From: UBA987 sp002292105
GTDB taxonomy: Bacteria > Bacteroidota > Bacteroidia > NS11-12g > UBA9320
NCBI GenBank assembly: GCA_943846675.1
Contig: OX044357.1
Coordinates: 992,001-1,056,000, forward strand
Length of the DNA stretch: 64,000 nucleotides
Direction: 5' to 3'
This document shows, piece after piece, positions 8,501-16,524 of this stretch. The position numbers and the translations under genes were made by a program. Every line of letters starts with the position of its first letter. Position 1 is the stretch's first letter. The notes beneath the pieces were generated by a model. The model had not been told where the DNA came from, made no database searches, and saw only the letters and a list, made by a program, of their open reading frames with translations.

Positions 8501-8988
8501 TATTCTTTAAGTTTCTCTTGTGGGTAATCACCAGACACGTTTACATTCATTACTGGGAATTCAGAGAAATTCATTTCCATCACAGAAGGGTCAGCTGGTA
8601 AATCGTTGGGTAAATCCATCGACGCACGGTCAATCCCGTCTTTAACTTCTTGCAGTGCTTTTTCACCTTCGACACTCAATTCGAATTCAGCAATAATTAC
8701 TGAAAAGTCTTGAATACTCGTAGACTCCAACTTTTTTAATCCCGTAATGGAGTTAAGTTCTTTTTCTATCGGCCGTGTTACCAAGTTCTCCATGTCGATA
8801 GGAGAGTTGCCAGGGTACGCCGTGTTTACATAAACGATTGGCTGCTTTACTTCCGGGAAACTCTCTTTTGGCATTGAGCTGTAACTCCCCAATCCAATGA
8901 TAAGGATGATAGCCATCATCACATACACACTGATTTTGTTGTTGACAGCCCAGCTGGAGAGTTTAAACTCTTTTATAATTTCTTTCAT
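5551..8988 (-). CDS. RND-family efflux permease (AcrB type)
   Basis: A 1,145-residue inner-membrane pump subunit. It has the RND layout: one N-terminal membrane helix (residues about 14-35), a large periplasmic loop, five helices, a central TM pair, a second periplasmic loop and five C-terminal helices. The TM4 proton-relay motif reads GMLVDNGIVIVENIYRQ (near residue 410), with one Asp where AcrB has two (Asp-Asp to Asp-Asn). The second half has GIVVNNAIVLVDYTN. Homology is to hydrophobe/multidrug pumps (HAE-1); the substrate is unknown. It is last in the operon, 32 bases after the adaptor gene. Confidence 0.93.
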   Translation of the reverse strand: MKEIIKEFKLSSWAVNNKISVYVMMAIILIIGLGSYSSMPKESFPEVKQPIVYVNTAYPGNSPIDMENLVTRPIEKELNSITGLKKLESTSIQDFSVIIAEFELSVEGEKALQEVKDGIDRASMDLPNDLPADPSVMEMNFSEFPVMNVNVSGDYPQEKLKEYAEYLQDKMEALSEVSSVDLSGLNEEEVEIAIDRVKMEALELSLNDVEQAIAGENITMSGGDIKSIEGTDITRRNIRIDGEFDDWRDIENVIIKNEFQNIVYLRDIGDVTFGPKEATSFARLNGNPVVTLDIIKKSGGNLINAAEKIQQIVADAKTDIFPKDLEVVITNDQSKMTKNMVNNLENSIIMGVLLVVGVLVFFLGVRNSMFVGMAIPMSMLMGIAILNFTGTTLNMMVLFSLILALGMLVDNGIVIVENIYRQFSEKGKEKDQASKEGVGEVATAIIASTVTTVAAFIPLLFWEDLMGEFFKYLPITLIIVLSSSLFVALVINPVLTSDYIKIGNKEKSKSSKFWVKNGITVIVAVLLFMIGWRLLGGIFIAGVIISIINRFYLTPVGNWFMNNIMPKIEIAYANFLTKALSGMRPVIYLIGMVILFILTLGVFAVHPPPIVFFPDSQPNYVNVYVETPLGTDIERTNEISKKLEKRIAAAVQPDSAILEAILTQVGEKTADPNEGPQSGSSPHKARITISFLEFEKRVNLMEGDRTTSDVMQVIKDACGDFPEAKLTFAKDNMGPPVGKPINVEVKGEDYLTLIGEVEKIKKKMEDLNLKGVDQLKTDLELGKPVLEISINQESARRFGLSTMQIAGTIRTALLGKEISKYKEGEDDYEIQLRLKEEYRYNLNNLMNTRITFRNMATGQISQVPISAVADVKYNSTYGSVKRKDLDRVISIFSEVEEGANANALVAEYKKLLENHQMKDGYEFKFSGEQEEQGESMAFLLGAMQLAIFLIFLVIVTQFNSVAGPFIILLSVLFSTIGVFLGFSLTQTTFSIMMTGIGIISLAGIVVNNAIVLVDYTNLLRQRKRAQNGLDPRKGKLEPNEIVETIVESGKTRLRPVLLTAITTVLGLLPLAVGFNVNFVGLLTSFEPDIYMGGQNAEFWGPMAWAVIYGLVFATFLTLVIVPVMYYISDKGTLKVKNLVAKLTKA

Positions 8989-9020
8989 TTCATTCTGTTT
9001 TTAAGTTGCGCCATTTGCGA

Positions 9021-10184
9021 TTAACCCTCGATCGAATCTTCGATGATATTTAATTCATCACCGACAATTACACTGGCAACACCATCGGTAATTAATAGGT
9101 CTCCTTCTGCAAGACCTGACTTGATTAATGTTTGACTTGGAAACTGTTTGTGGATTTCGATAAAACGTTTTTCAACGATTTTTTTCTGTCCTTGTGTTTT
9201 TACCACAAAAACAAAGGCTCTCTCTCCGTCCGTTCTTACCAATTTGGTTGGAATACTAATGGCCTCCTTATCTACATAATCATATGCAGTAATAAGTGTC
9301 AATAAGTTTGGCTTCAGTTTGTCTAAGTTTTTTGATGGCTTTACGTAAACAACAAAAGTTCTGTTGTTTACATCAATTACGTTACTTACGGCTGAAACTT
9401 TTTCCGTCATTTCCAATCCTAAGGATGGGAAATTCAATTGTACGGTTTGTCCTTTTTTGATTTGGCCGATATAGCGTTCAGACACGTTTGCCTTAATCTT
9501 AATGTCTTTCAAGTTTACAATTCTGGCTACTGGACCACTGGTCATGCCACCCACTAATTCTCCTGGGTTGGCCATGATTTCATCTACTGTTCCATAGATT
9601 GGTGAACGCAGCGTGTATTTGCCTAACTGGGCGCGTGCCGTATTTAAGCTTTTCTCCAAGTTTTCATATTGGTTCTTCGCTTGCAGGTATTGCATTTCGC
9701 TTCCAATCTTTTTGTTCCACAAACGTTCTTGTTTTTCGAAATTAATTTTGGCTAAGCTTAATGCGTTTTCTAATTCGCTAATTTGAGAACCTGCGATAGA
9801 TCCATCAAGTGTCGCAATAACTTGTCCTTTAGAAACACGTTGACCTTCTTTAACCAATACAGAAACAACATTTCCAGGCACCTCAGGAGAAACCAATACG
9901 TTTTGGTCAGACTCTACTAAACCCTGAATTTGAAACGGGTTTTGAAATGCACCTTTTGCAATTTCTTTAACTTTTACTGGGAAAGTTTTGCTTCGAGCAG
10001 TGGTATCAAGCCCAGTAATTTCTTCTTTTATTCCTGCGATTACATTTTGAATAGAATCAAGCGCTTTTTCAGCATCCGCTAATTCTGTTCTTTTTTTATC
10101 TAAATCGGTTTCAGGTTTTGAAGAGCAACCCATAATGATCAAGGTTGCAATGGCGAATAAATTTAAATATTTCATGAATTTCAT
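9021..10184 (-). CDS. RND efflux periplasmic adaptor lipoprotein
   Basis: A 387-residue membrane-fusion protein. The N-terminus carries a lipoprotein signal with lipobox IIMGCSS, then a heptad-rich coiled coil (DLDKKRTELADAEKALDSIQ). The lipoyl/barrel-sandwich halves are recognisable at SPEVPGNVVSVLVKEGQRVSKGQVIATLD and at SPIYGTVDEI, with an alpha-hairpin between. It bridges the RND permease to the outer-membrane channel. The gene lies 7 bases after the TolC-type gene. Starts at residue 1 or 4 are both possible. Confidence 0.92.
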   Translation of the reverse strand: MKFMKYLNLFAIATLIIMGCSSKPETDLDKKRTELADAEKALDSIQNVIAGIKEEITGLDTTARSKTFPVKVKEIAKGAFQNPFQIQGLVESDQNVLVSPEVPGNVVSVLVKEGQRVSKGQVIATLDGSIAGSQISELENALSLAKINFEKQERLWNKKIGSEMQYLQAKNQYENLEKSLNTARAQLGKYTLRSPIYGTVDEIMANPGELVGGMTSGPVARIVNLKDIKIKANVSERYIGQIKKGQTVQLNFPSLGLEMTEKVSAVSNVIDVNNRTFVVYVKPSKNLDKLKPNLLTLITAYDYVDKEAISIPTKLVRTDGERAFVFVVKTQGQKKIVEKRFIEIHKQFPSQTLIKSGLAEGDLLITDGVASVIVGDELNIIEDSIEG

Positions 10185-10191
10185 TATGTCT

Positions 10192-11565
10192 TTATTTAGT
10201 ATTTGGTTGGCTAGTTCCTAAAGCCGTTTGTAATTCTATTTGTGCAACTATCACTTCGTACAAAGCATTGCTGTATGCTATTTCAGCTTGAGTTTGGTCG
10301 GTTTGAGCTTGGATAAGTTCGAAAGATGATCCCACACCTTCATCAAACTTAATTTTTGAAGTTTCATAAATCGATTGAGCTAAAGCCTTGTTGTTTTTCT
10401 GATTCTCCAGGTTTTGCTTTTTCATCGTAAGATTCATTTTGGCTTGTTCAACCTGAAACATTAACTGATTTCTTGTATGGTTATAGGTGTGCTTGTCTTT
10501 CTCGTAGGCCACACGTGCCTGAGATATTTTGGCTTTTTTATAGAACCCATCAAAAATCGGGATGCTAATATTTACCCCGTACATGGTGCCAGGGTTCCAT
10601 GTTTTACCTAAACCTTGAAATTCTGCTGCTTCGGCAAAACTATTTTGTTGGTACGTAGCATTTAATCGAATTGTTGGATAGTAACCGACTTGGTAACGTC
10701 TGATGTTTAAGCTATCAAGAAGCAATGTCTGTTGCATTATTTTAGTCTCAATTCGACTGTCAATACTAAAGTTATCTGCATTGATGTTGGTTTGTTCCAT
10801 CAGGTCTTCTGTAAGTTCTATGCGTTGATTTACATCCATTCCAATGCTAACTTTAAGCATATTCATTAGAATCTGTTTTTGCAGCGCTATGTTATTAATC
10901 TCAGTTTCTAGATTCGACTTGGCAAACTCAAGTCTGTCGACGTCAAGCTTCTCTGCATAACCAGCTTCGTACAATCCTTTCGTTTCCCGAAGTGTGTTGT
11001 TTAGGTTGGTAAGACTTTGTTGTAGCAAATCAGAATTCTGACCTGTGATAAGTGCGGCGTAATAAGATTTCTTAACGTTGTCGATGGCGGTGATTTCTGT
11101 ATTTTCTTGTAGCAACTCCGACATTTTAACGTAGTGTTTTGCTGCTTTTAGTCCAAGGAAATAAGTGCCATCAAACAACAGCTGGTTCAGATTCGCCATT
11201 GCGGTTAAAGAACTTGGTGCACCAAATGCTAATGTTTGAGGCTCTCCTGCTTTAAAACGATCTGCTGGAAGCAAGTCTTCTGAAATTAGAACACCGTAAA
11301 CAGCTGGTGAGATGAAATCAGGCAATTGTTGCGCAGCAATTTGGATGTTGTGGGTAAAGTTGCCATTAACACTAACTTGTGGTAGCCCTGTGGCAATAAT
11401 GCTTTTAACTTCTTGCTTGCTGTCTTCAACCGATAAGCTGGCATTTTTGACTTCGGCATTGTGCTTCATCGCATGGTCAATGGCCTCCTCAAGGGTTAAA
11501 GATTGAGTTTGCCCAAATACACTCAACGTGAATAGGCAAAACAATAATGTGGTAAGTTGTTTCAT
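10192..11565 (-). CDS. TolC-type outer-membrane efflux protein
   Basis: A 457-residue protein with signal peptide MKQLTTLLFCLFTLSVFGQ. It has two outer-membrane efflux protein repeats of long helices, each opened by the SLTLEEAIDHAMKHNAEVK-type motif and closed by the turn seen at FDEGVGSSFELIQAQTDQTQA. It forms the exit duct for the pump encoded downstream. It is 4 bases after the tetR stop, indicating one transcript. Confidence 0.92.
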   Translation of the reverse strand: MKQLTTLLFCLFTLSVFGQTQSLTLEEAIDHAMKHNAEVKNASLSVEDSKQEVKSIIATGLPQVSVNGNFTHNIQIAAQQLPDFISPAVYGVLISEDLLPADRFKAGEPQTLAFGAPSSLTAMANLNQLLFDGTYFLGLKAAKHYVKMSELLQENTEITAIDNVKKSYYAALITGQNSDLLQQSLTNLNNTLRETKGLYEAGYAEKLDVDRLEFAKSNLETEINNIALQKQILMNMLKVSIGMDVNQRIELTEDLMEQTNINADNFSIDSRIETKIMQQTLLLDSLNIRRYQVGYYPTIRLNATYQQNSFAEAAEFQGLGKTWNPGTMYGVNISIPIFDGFYKKAKISQARVAYEKDKHTYNHTRNQLMFQVEQAKMNLTMKKQNLENQKNNKALAQSIYETSKIKFDEGVGSSFELIQAQTDQTQAEIAYSNALYEVIVAQIELQTALGTSQPNTK

Positions 11566-11569
11566 TTGA

Positions 11570-12181
11570 TTAATCGAAAAATGATTCTTTATGTGAGTTA
11601 AAATATGCTTTTCCTTCTGATGTCATGATGGCATGAAGGTGATAGTCGAATAGTTGGACAAAAATGGCAACGCGGTCAAAATCTTTTGACGGAAACGTGT
11701 CTGGGTTAACTGAGGCATCAATTAGGCAGATATACAGTTTTGAAATTATTTCGATATTCAATTCCGGTCTGTACAATCCAGTCTTTATGCCTAACTCAAG
11801 GTTTTGAACTACTTGGTTTTTGATATACGTATTTTTATGCTCATGAAATAATGTCCAGCTAGACGGATAATACTTCTGTACGTCGAACATAGTGCTCGGA
11901 TTCATTTGGGAGAAATTACCAACGATGTGTTTTGCCAAATTTAACAACTGCTGAATGGGGTTGTTGGTGTCATCCATCATTTGTGTACAAAAGAATTCAT
12001 CGGCGCATAGATGTCGCTCAAACGTTTGCCTTACTAAATCACGTTTGTCAGGGACATGCTGATACACTGTTTTTTTGCTTACACCCACTTTTCTGGCGAT
12101 ATCATCCATGCTGACACTTTTGATGCCATAGCGCATAAACATCTCAAGTGATTTCTCTAATATTTGTTCTTTTACATCCAT
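11570..12181 (-). CDS. TetR-family repressor of the efflux operon
   Basis: A 203-residue regulator. The N-terminal 50 residues hold the TetR helix-turn-helix (KVGVSKKTVYQHVPDKRDLV); the remainder is a helical ligand-binding domain with no family-specific motif I recognise. It is the first gene of a four-gene operon with the TolC, adaptor and RND genes (gaps of 4, 7 and 32 bases). A 9-bp inverted repeat sits just upstream of its -7 element, so autorepression relieved by a pump substrate is the simple model. Confidence 0.92.
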   Translation of the reverse strand: MDVKEQILEKSLEMFMRYGIKSVSMDDIARKVGVSKKTVYQHVPDKRDLVRQTFERHLCADEFFCTQMMDDTNNPIQQLLNLAKHIVGNFSQMNPSTMFDVQKYYPSSWTLFHEHKNTYIKNQVVQNLELGIKTGLYRPELNIEIISKLYICLIDASVNPDTFPSKDFDRVAIFVQLFDYHLHAIMTSEGKAYFNSHKESFFD

Positions 12182-12191
12182 TAAACGGGCG

Positions 12192-12231
12192 CAAAAGTAA
12201 TATGGAAACTTTAAACGTGTTAAAAGTTTCC
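12192..12231 (-). promoter_or_regulatory. Promoter and probable TetR operator of the efflux operon
   Basis: The perfect inverted repeat GGAAACTTT-N10-AAAGTTTCC (12204-12231) lies directly upstream of the minus-strand -7 element TACTTTTG (12199-12192). The operator therefore fills the spacer and -33 region. The -7 element ends 10 bases before the tetR ATG (12181), so the leader is very short. Confidence 0.65.
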
Positions 12232-12281
12232 AAAGTTTTTTGTCGAAATGATGCTGTTGTTTATCGGGACCTTGAAAACTT

Positions 12282-12613
12282 CTATTTTTTCTTCGGTTTT
12301 AAGCCGTTTGTATGGTCCAAACTTTTTTGGAAATATGCAGCAAGCAAGTCTTGATCGTTTATCAAATTTTCAGGAATACAGATGAAATCCTTGAGTATCT
12401 TACCATGCTGTTGCATAAGCTTGGCGCCATGGCTTTCAGCAACTGCCGCAATGTCTTCTTGAGATAGTCGAAAAGCCAAATTTCCGTCCTTACCAATGAA
12501 TGAGGTCATATATGTATTGGCGGATGTGTATGGTGTTTTTTTCCTTTCCGGTTAACAGCTGGAAACTTGTCCAACAACGTCGCATAAGCGTGTAATACTA
12601 TTTTATCTTTCAT
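12282..12613 (-). pseudogene. TfoX-like domain protein, frameshifted in an A7 run
   Basis: From the ATG at 12613 the frame reads MKDKIVLHAYATLLDKFPAV then NRKGKK and stops soon after. The next frame continues the expected protein: PYTSANTYMTSFIGKDG, then LAFRLSQED and KDFICIPENL, ending in SLDHTNGLKPKKK. The switch falls at a run of seven A (plus-strand T7, 12536-12542); one more A would restore a protein of about 110 residues. The pattern ERKGK..PYTS..N..SFI.K.G..ALRL and the C-terminal SL.PK match small TfoX N-terminal-domain proteins. The gene may be broken, phase-variable, or intact with a homopolymer sequencing error. Confidence 0.65.
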
Positions 12614-12687
12614 GATGAACCAAAAGTATGAATTGTTAATCTACTTGCCAACCGAAGATATTTTCAACTTAATTTGCACCCACAAAC

Positions 12688-13314
12688 ATGGAGGAAGTAA
12701 AACCATACATAATCGGTATTGCAGGTGGTAGCGCTTCTGGAAAAACGACATTGATTAATCGATTGAACAAAATGTATCAACCGGGTGAAATCTGTGTAAT
12801 CTCTCAGGATCATTATTACAAGCCACTATCTGAACAGGTTATTGATGACAATGGAGAAATTAACTTTGATCTACCTGCTGGTATCGACTTCAGCCGTTTG
12901 GTTAAAGATATTCGTAAGCTTAAAAAAGGTCAGGATGTCAATATCGTGGAATACACGTTTAACAATCCCACTATTTTTCCGAAACAGATCACTTTTAAGG
13001 CTTCTCCAATTATTGTGATTGAAGGGTTGTTTATCTATACAGATAGCAAGCTCGATGGGCTTTTTGATTTAAAGCTTTATGTAGAAGCTAGTTTAGATGT
13101 TATGCTAAAGCGCAGACTTGATCGGGATGCCAAAGAACGCGGTATGACACAAAAACAAATTGAATACCAATGGAATGAGCATGTTTTGCCGGCATACAAT
13201 CGGTACTTATTGCCTTATCGAGACAACGTGGATTTAATCATTGTGAACAACACGCATTTTGATCGTAGTTTTAAGGTGTTAAGCAACCATTTGGACCGGC
13301 TTTTAAAGGCTTAA
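12688..13314 (+). CDS. udk: Uridine kinase
   Basis: A 208-residue kinase with the P-loop GIAGGSASGKTTLI at residue 10, the substrate motif SQDHYYKPL, the lid RRLDRDAKERG and IIVNN near the end, all typical of Udk. It phosphorylates uridine and cytidine in pyrimidine salvage. It is transcribed alone, divergent from the TfoX-like remnant. A -7-like element TTAATTTG lies just before the ATG with one mismatch to consensus. Confidence 0.95.
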   Translation: MEEVKPYIIGIAGGSASGKTTLINRLNKMYQPGEICVISQDHYYKPLSEQVIDDNGEINFDLPAGIDFSRLVKDIRKLKKGQDVNIVEYTFNNPTIFPKQITFKASPIIVIEGLFIYTDSKLDGLFDLKLYVEASLDVMLKRRLDRDAKERGMTQKQIEYQWNEHVLPAYNRYLLPYRDNVDLIIVNNTHFDRSFKVLSNHLDRLLKA

Positions 13315-13368
13315 AAATCGTATCGAATTCTTTGTCTCATAACCCTTTTAGAGATTAAAAAAAACCGT

Positions 13369-13376
13369 TACTTTTG
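13369..13376 (+). promoter_or_regulatory. -7 promoter element of secDF
   Basis: TACTTTTG matches TAnnTTTG exactly, giving a leader of roughly 45 nt before the secDF ATG at 13428. No clear TTG at the -33 position. Confidence 0.45.
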
Positions 13377-13427
13377 CGGACTTCCGAAAAACGGGAAGAC
13401 ATACATAAAATATATTGATATAGACGA

Positions 13428-16400
13428 ATGAAGAACAAAGGATTTGTACAGTTTTTGGTGATTCTGTTGGCCATAGTTTGCCTTTACCAATTGTCGTTTA
13501 CACTGGTTACTCGAAACGTAGAAAAAGGAGTAAAAGAAGATGTAATCGCAATAGTTGGGTCAGATACGGTTCCAGCATATGCCCGTGTTTACAAACAGCA
13601 TATTGATTCAATTCAAAATGAAAAGGTTTACCCATTGTTTGGTTACACTTACCAAGACTGCAAACAGCGAGAAATCAATTTAGGACTTGACCTTCAAGGT
13701 GGAATGAACGTTACCCTTGAGATCTCTACCCAGAGTATGGTTAAAGGGCTTGGAGGAGAAGACGAAGATGCACAGTTTAATCAGGCGTTAGAGCGTGCTG
13801 AAGCGGCATATAAAGGGCAAGGAAGTTTTGTTGATTACTTCGCTAAGGAGTATGAAGCGATTAACCCTGAAAAGGGTCTTGCACGTATTTTCTACAGAAA
13901 GAATAGAAAAGCAGAACTGCCAAACCAATACAATTCTTCAAACGAAGAGATATATGATTGGCTAAAGAAAGAAGAAAAAGCCAAGGTAGGAGAGACTTAC
14001 GAGGTAATCCGTACACGTATCGACCAGTTCAATGTAACGCAACCTAATGTTCAACGTTTGGACAATGGACGTATTCTAGTGGAGCTTCCTGGTGTTGATG
14101 ACGCTGATCGTGTTATTCAATTACTACAAAGTTCGGCACAACTTGAATTCTGGGAAGTATATAACAACGATGAAGTATACAAGTACTTTGAAGATGCCAG
14201 AAGTATTATATCTGATAAGCTTAAGGCGCAACAAGAAAAAGATACAACTAAAGTAGAAACAGTTGAAGCGGCTGATGAGTTTGCCAATACTGAAGGCTTA
14301 AAAGTAGAAGGTGATACAATCATCGACGAGTTTGCTGGTTTAAAAGAATCTAAAGACAGCACCGATACACTATCTAACGACTCTGCTGCACAAAAGGAAT
14401 TATCGAGAGAAGAGCAGCTTATTGAATATCCTTTAATGTCTAGAATGGCGTTGCCACAAGACGAGCAAGGAAATGTAATGGTTCGAAGCTTTATTGGATT
14501 CGTAAAGAGTACTGAAGTTCCGTTTTTTGAAGAGCAATTTAACGATCCTGAAGTTCGTGCTCAGTTTCCAGACGATCTCGTATTCAAATGGAGTTTTGAT
14601 GAAACAGAAGACGGGTTTGTAACATTATACGCCTTAAGAGGAGTGAATGGTAAAAGTCCAGTGTTGGATGGCGATGTAATTGATAACGCACGACCAACAA
14701 TCAATCCTAATGGTGCTTATGAAGTTACCATGTTGATGAACAATACAGCAGCAAAGGAATGGTCAATCATTACCGAGCAAGCATCAAGCAAAGCAAATAA
14801 AGAAGCCATTGCCATTGTTCTTGACAATAAAGTATACAGTGCACCAACAGTGCAAGGAAAAATTCCTAATGGTAGTTCAAGTATCTCTGGGAACTTTGAA
14901 ATGGAAGATGCAGAGGATTTAAGTAACATATTAAAAGCTGGACGTTTGTCTGTTCCAACACGGGTAGTTGAACAAACTGTTGTTGGACCTACACTAGGAG
15001 CAAAAGCAATTAATGCGGGTCTTATTTCACTAGCAATCGGATTCTTGGCAGTCATCTTATTCATGATGTTCTATTATGGTAAGGCTGGTATTTATGCAGT
15101 GATTGCGCTATTGGCTAACTTATTCTTTATTCTGGGTGTACTTTCAGGATACGGTGCAGCACTTACCTTACCGGGTATGGCTGGACTTGTACTTACCATT
15201 GGTATGGCCGTTGATGCAAACGTGCTGATATTCGAGCGGATTAAAGAAGAACTTGGTTCTGGTAAAGGCTTTAAGGCCGCAGTAAGACATGGTTATAAAG
15301 CGGCATTAACGTCAATTATTGATGCGAACGTAACAACCCTTATTGCAGCGATAATCTTAATGACTTTAGGGAAAGGACCTGTTGCTGGTTTCGGTATCAT
15401 CTTATTGATTGGTATTCTATCTTCATTGTTCACTAGTATTTTATTAACGCGATTATTTGTTGAGCGAGACATTGCAAAAGGAAATGAAATTGCCTTTAAT
15501 ACGTCTGGTAGCAAAAACATGCTACGTAAATTCAGCTTTAACTTTATCGGTAACCGTAAAAAATTCTACCTAGTGTCAGGAATAATAATCTTGGCGGGAA
15601 TTGGTTCAATGGTTTCAAGAGGTGTTAATACCGGTGTTGATTTCAAAGGTGGATGGTCATACGTAATGGATATCAATGGTGCTGAAAACACTGAAGACAT
15701 TCAGAGTGCGATTAAGCCAGAGATAGAAAATACAGATGTTGAAGTGAAAACGTATGGTACTGAAGGTTACTTTAAAGTAACAACGTCTTACCGTATCGCA
15801 GACAAAGATTCTTTGGTTGGGCAGGAAGTTAAAGCTGCAATCATCAAAGGATTGGCTAAATATGGTGTGACTGACGACTCTGTTATGTCGGAGTCTAAGG
15901 TTGGACCAACAATCGCAGAAGATATTAAGCGTGATTCTACACTAGCCATTATCTTATCGTTAATTGGGATGTTTATCTACATCGTTGGACGATTTAGAAA
16001 ATGGGGTTACGGACTTGGTGCAACTGTTGCATTATTCCATGACGTTTTAATTGTATTCTCATTGTACTCTATTCTTCCAATGATTGTAAACTTTTCAATG
16101 GATGTAGATCAGGCCTTTATTGCGGCAATTTTAACGGTTGTAGGTTATTCGATTAACGACACCGTGGTTGTATTTGATAGAGTGCGTGAATTCCTTGGGT
16201 TACACAAATACGAGAAGAATACTTCAGGTATTATTAATGATGCGATTAACCAAACGTTGAGTAGAACATTGGTTACCTCGCTGACAACGTTACTGGTTGT
16301 TGTAATCTTATTCTTATTCGGTGGTGAAGGACTTAAAGGTTTCACATTCGCATTGTTAATCGGTGTGGCTGTAGGAACATATTCTTCTATCTGTATCGCA

Positions 16401-16442
16401 ACACCAATTGTTGTTGATTTTATGAAAAAGAAAGAACAATAG
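13428..16442 (+). CDS. secDF: Fused protein translocase subunit SecDF
   Basis: A 1,004-residue fusion of SecD and SecF, the usual form in Bacteroidota. The SecD half has the N-terminal helix, GLDLQGGMNVTLEIS near residue 86, the P1 periplasmic domain, then TM segments with GMAVDANVLIFERIKEE. An acidic, low-complexity insert (about residues 260-330) interrupts P1. The SecF half starts near residue 690 with GVNTGVDFKGGWSYVM and ends with GYSINDTVVVFDRVRE. It uses the proton gradient to pull secreted proteins across the inner membrane. A strong terminator follows. Confidence 0.96.
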   Translation: MKNKGFVQFLVILLAIVCLYQLSFTLVTRNVEKGVKEDVIAIVGSDTVPAYARVYKQHIDSIQNEKVYPLFGYTYQDCKQREINLGLDLQGGMNVTLEISTQSMVKGLGGEDEDAQFNQALERAEAAYKGQGSFVDYFAKEYEAINPEKGLARIFYRKNRKAELPNQYNSSNEEIYDWLKKEEKAKVGETYEVIRTRIDQFNVTQPNVQRLDNGRILVELPGVDDADRVIQLLQSSAQLEFWEVYNNDEVYKYFEDARSIISDKLKAQQEKDTTKVETVEAADEFANTEGLKVEGDTIIDEFAGLKESKDSTDTLSNDSAAQKELSREEQLIEYPLMSRMALPQDEQGNVMVRSFIGFVKSTEVPFFEEQFNDPEVRAQFPDDLVFKWSFDETEDGFVTLYALRGVNGKSPVLDGDVIDNARPTINPNGAYEVTMLMNNTAAKEWSIITEQASSKANKEAIAIVLDNKVYSAPTVQGKIPNGSSSISGNFEMEDAEDLSNILKAGRLSVPTRVVEQTVVGPTLGAKAINAGLISLAIGFLAVILFMMFYYGKAGIYAVIALLANLFFILGVLSGYGAALTLPGMAGLVLTIGMAVDANVLIFERIKEELGSGKGFKAAVRHGYKAALTSIIDANVTTLIAAIILMTLGKGPVAGFGIILLIGILSSLFTSILLTRLFVERDIAKGNEIAFNTSGSKNMLRKFSFNFIGNRKKFYLVSGIIILAGIGSMVSRGVNTGVDFKGGWSYVMDINGAENTEDIQSAIKPEIENTDVEVKTYGTEGYFKVTTSYRIADKDSLVGQEVKAAIIKGLAKYGVTDDSVMSESKVGPTIAEDIKRDSTLAIILSLIGMFIYIVGRFRKWGYGLGATVALFHDVLIVFSLYSILPMIVNFSMDVDQAFIAAILTVVGYSINDTVVVFDRVREFLGLHKYEKNTSGIINDAINQTLSRTLVTSLTTLLVVVILFLFGGEGLKGFTFALLIGVAVGTYSSICIATPIVVDFMKKKEQ

Positions 16443-16463
16443 ACGATAGTTTATTTTATATGA

Positions 16464-16495
16464 AAGGGTTCGCCAGCAGGCGGACCCTTTTTTTT
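16464..16495 (+). terminator. Rho-independent terminator of secDF
   Basis: AAGGGTTCGCC-agca-GGCGGACCCTT is followed by eight T, 20 bases after the secDF stop. Confidence 0.9.
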
Positions 16496-16524
16496 GGTTT
16501 ACTTTTTTACGTCTTCTTCGTTTA

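Noticed and set aside
5551..8988. Loss of function in the RND pump from the Asp-Asn change in TM4
   Set aside because: Many functional RND pumps outside the Proteobacteria carry LVDN at this position, so the change alone says little.
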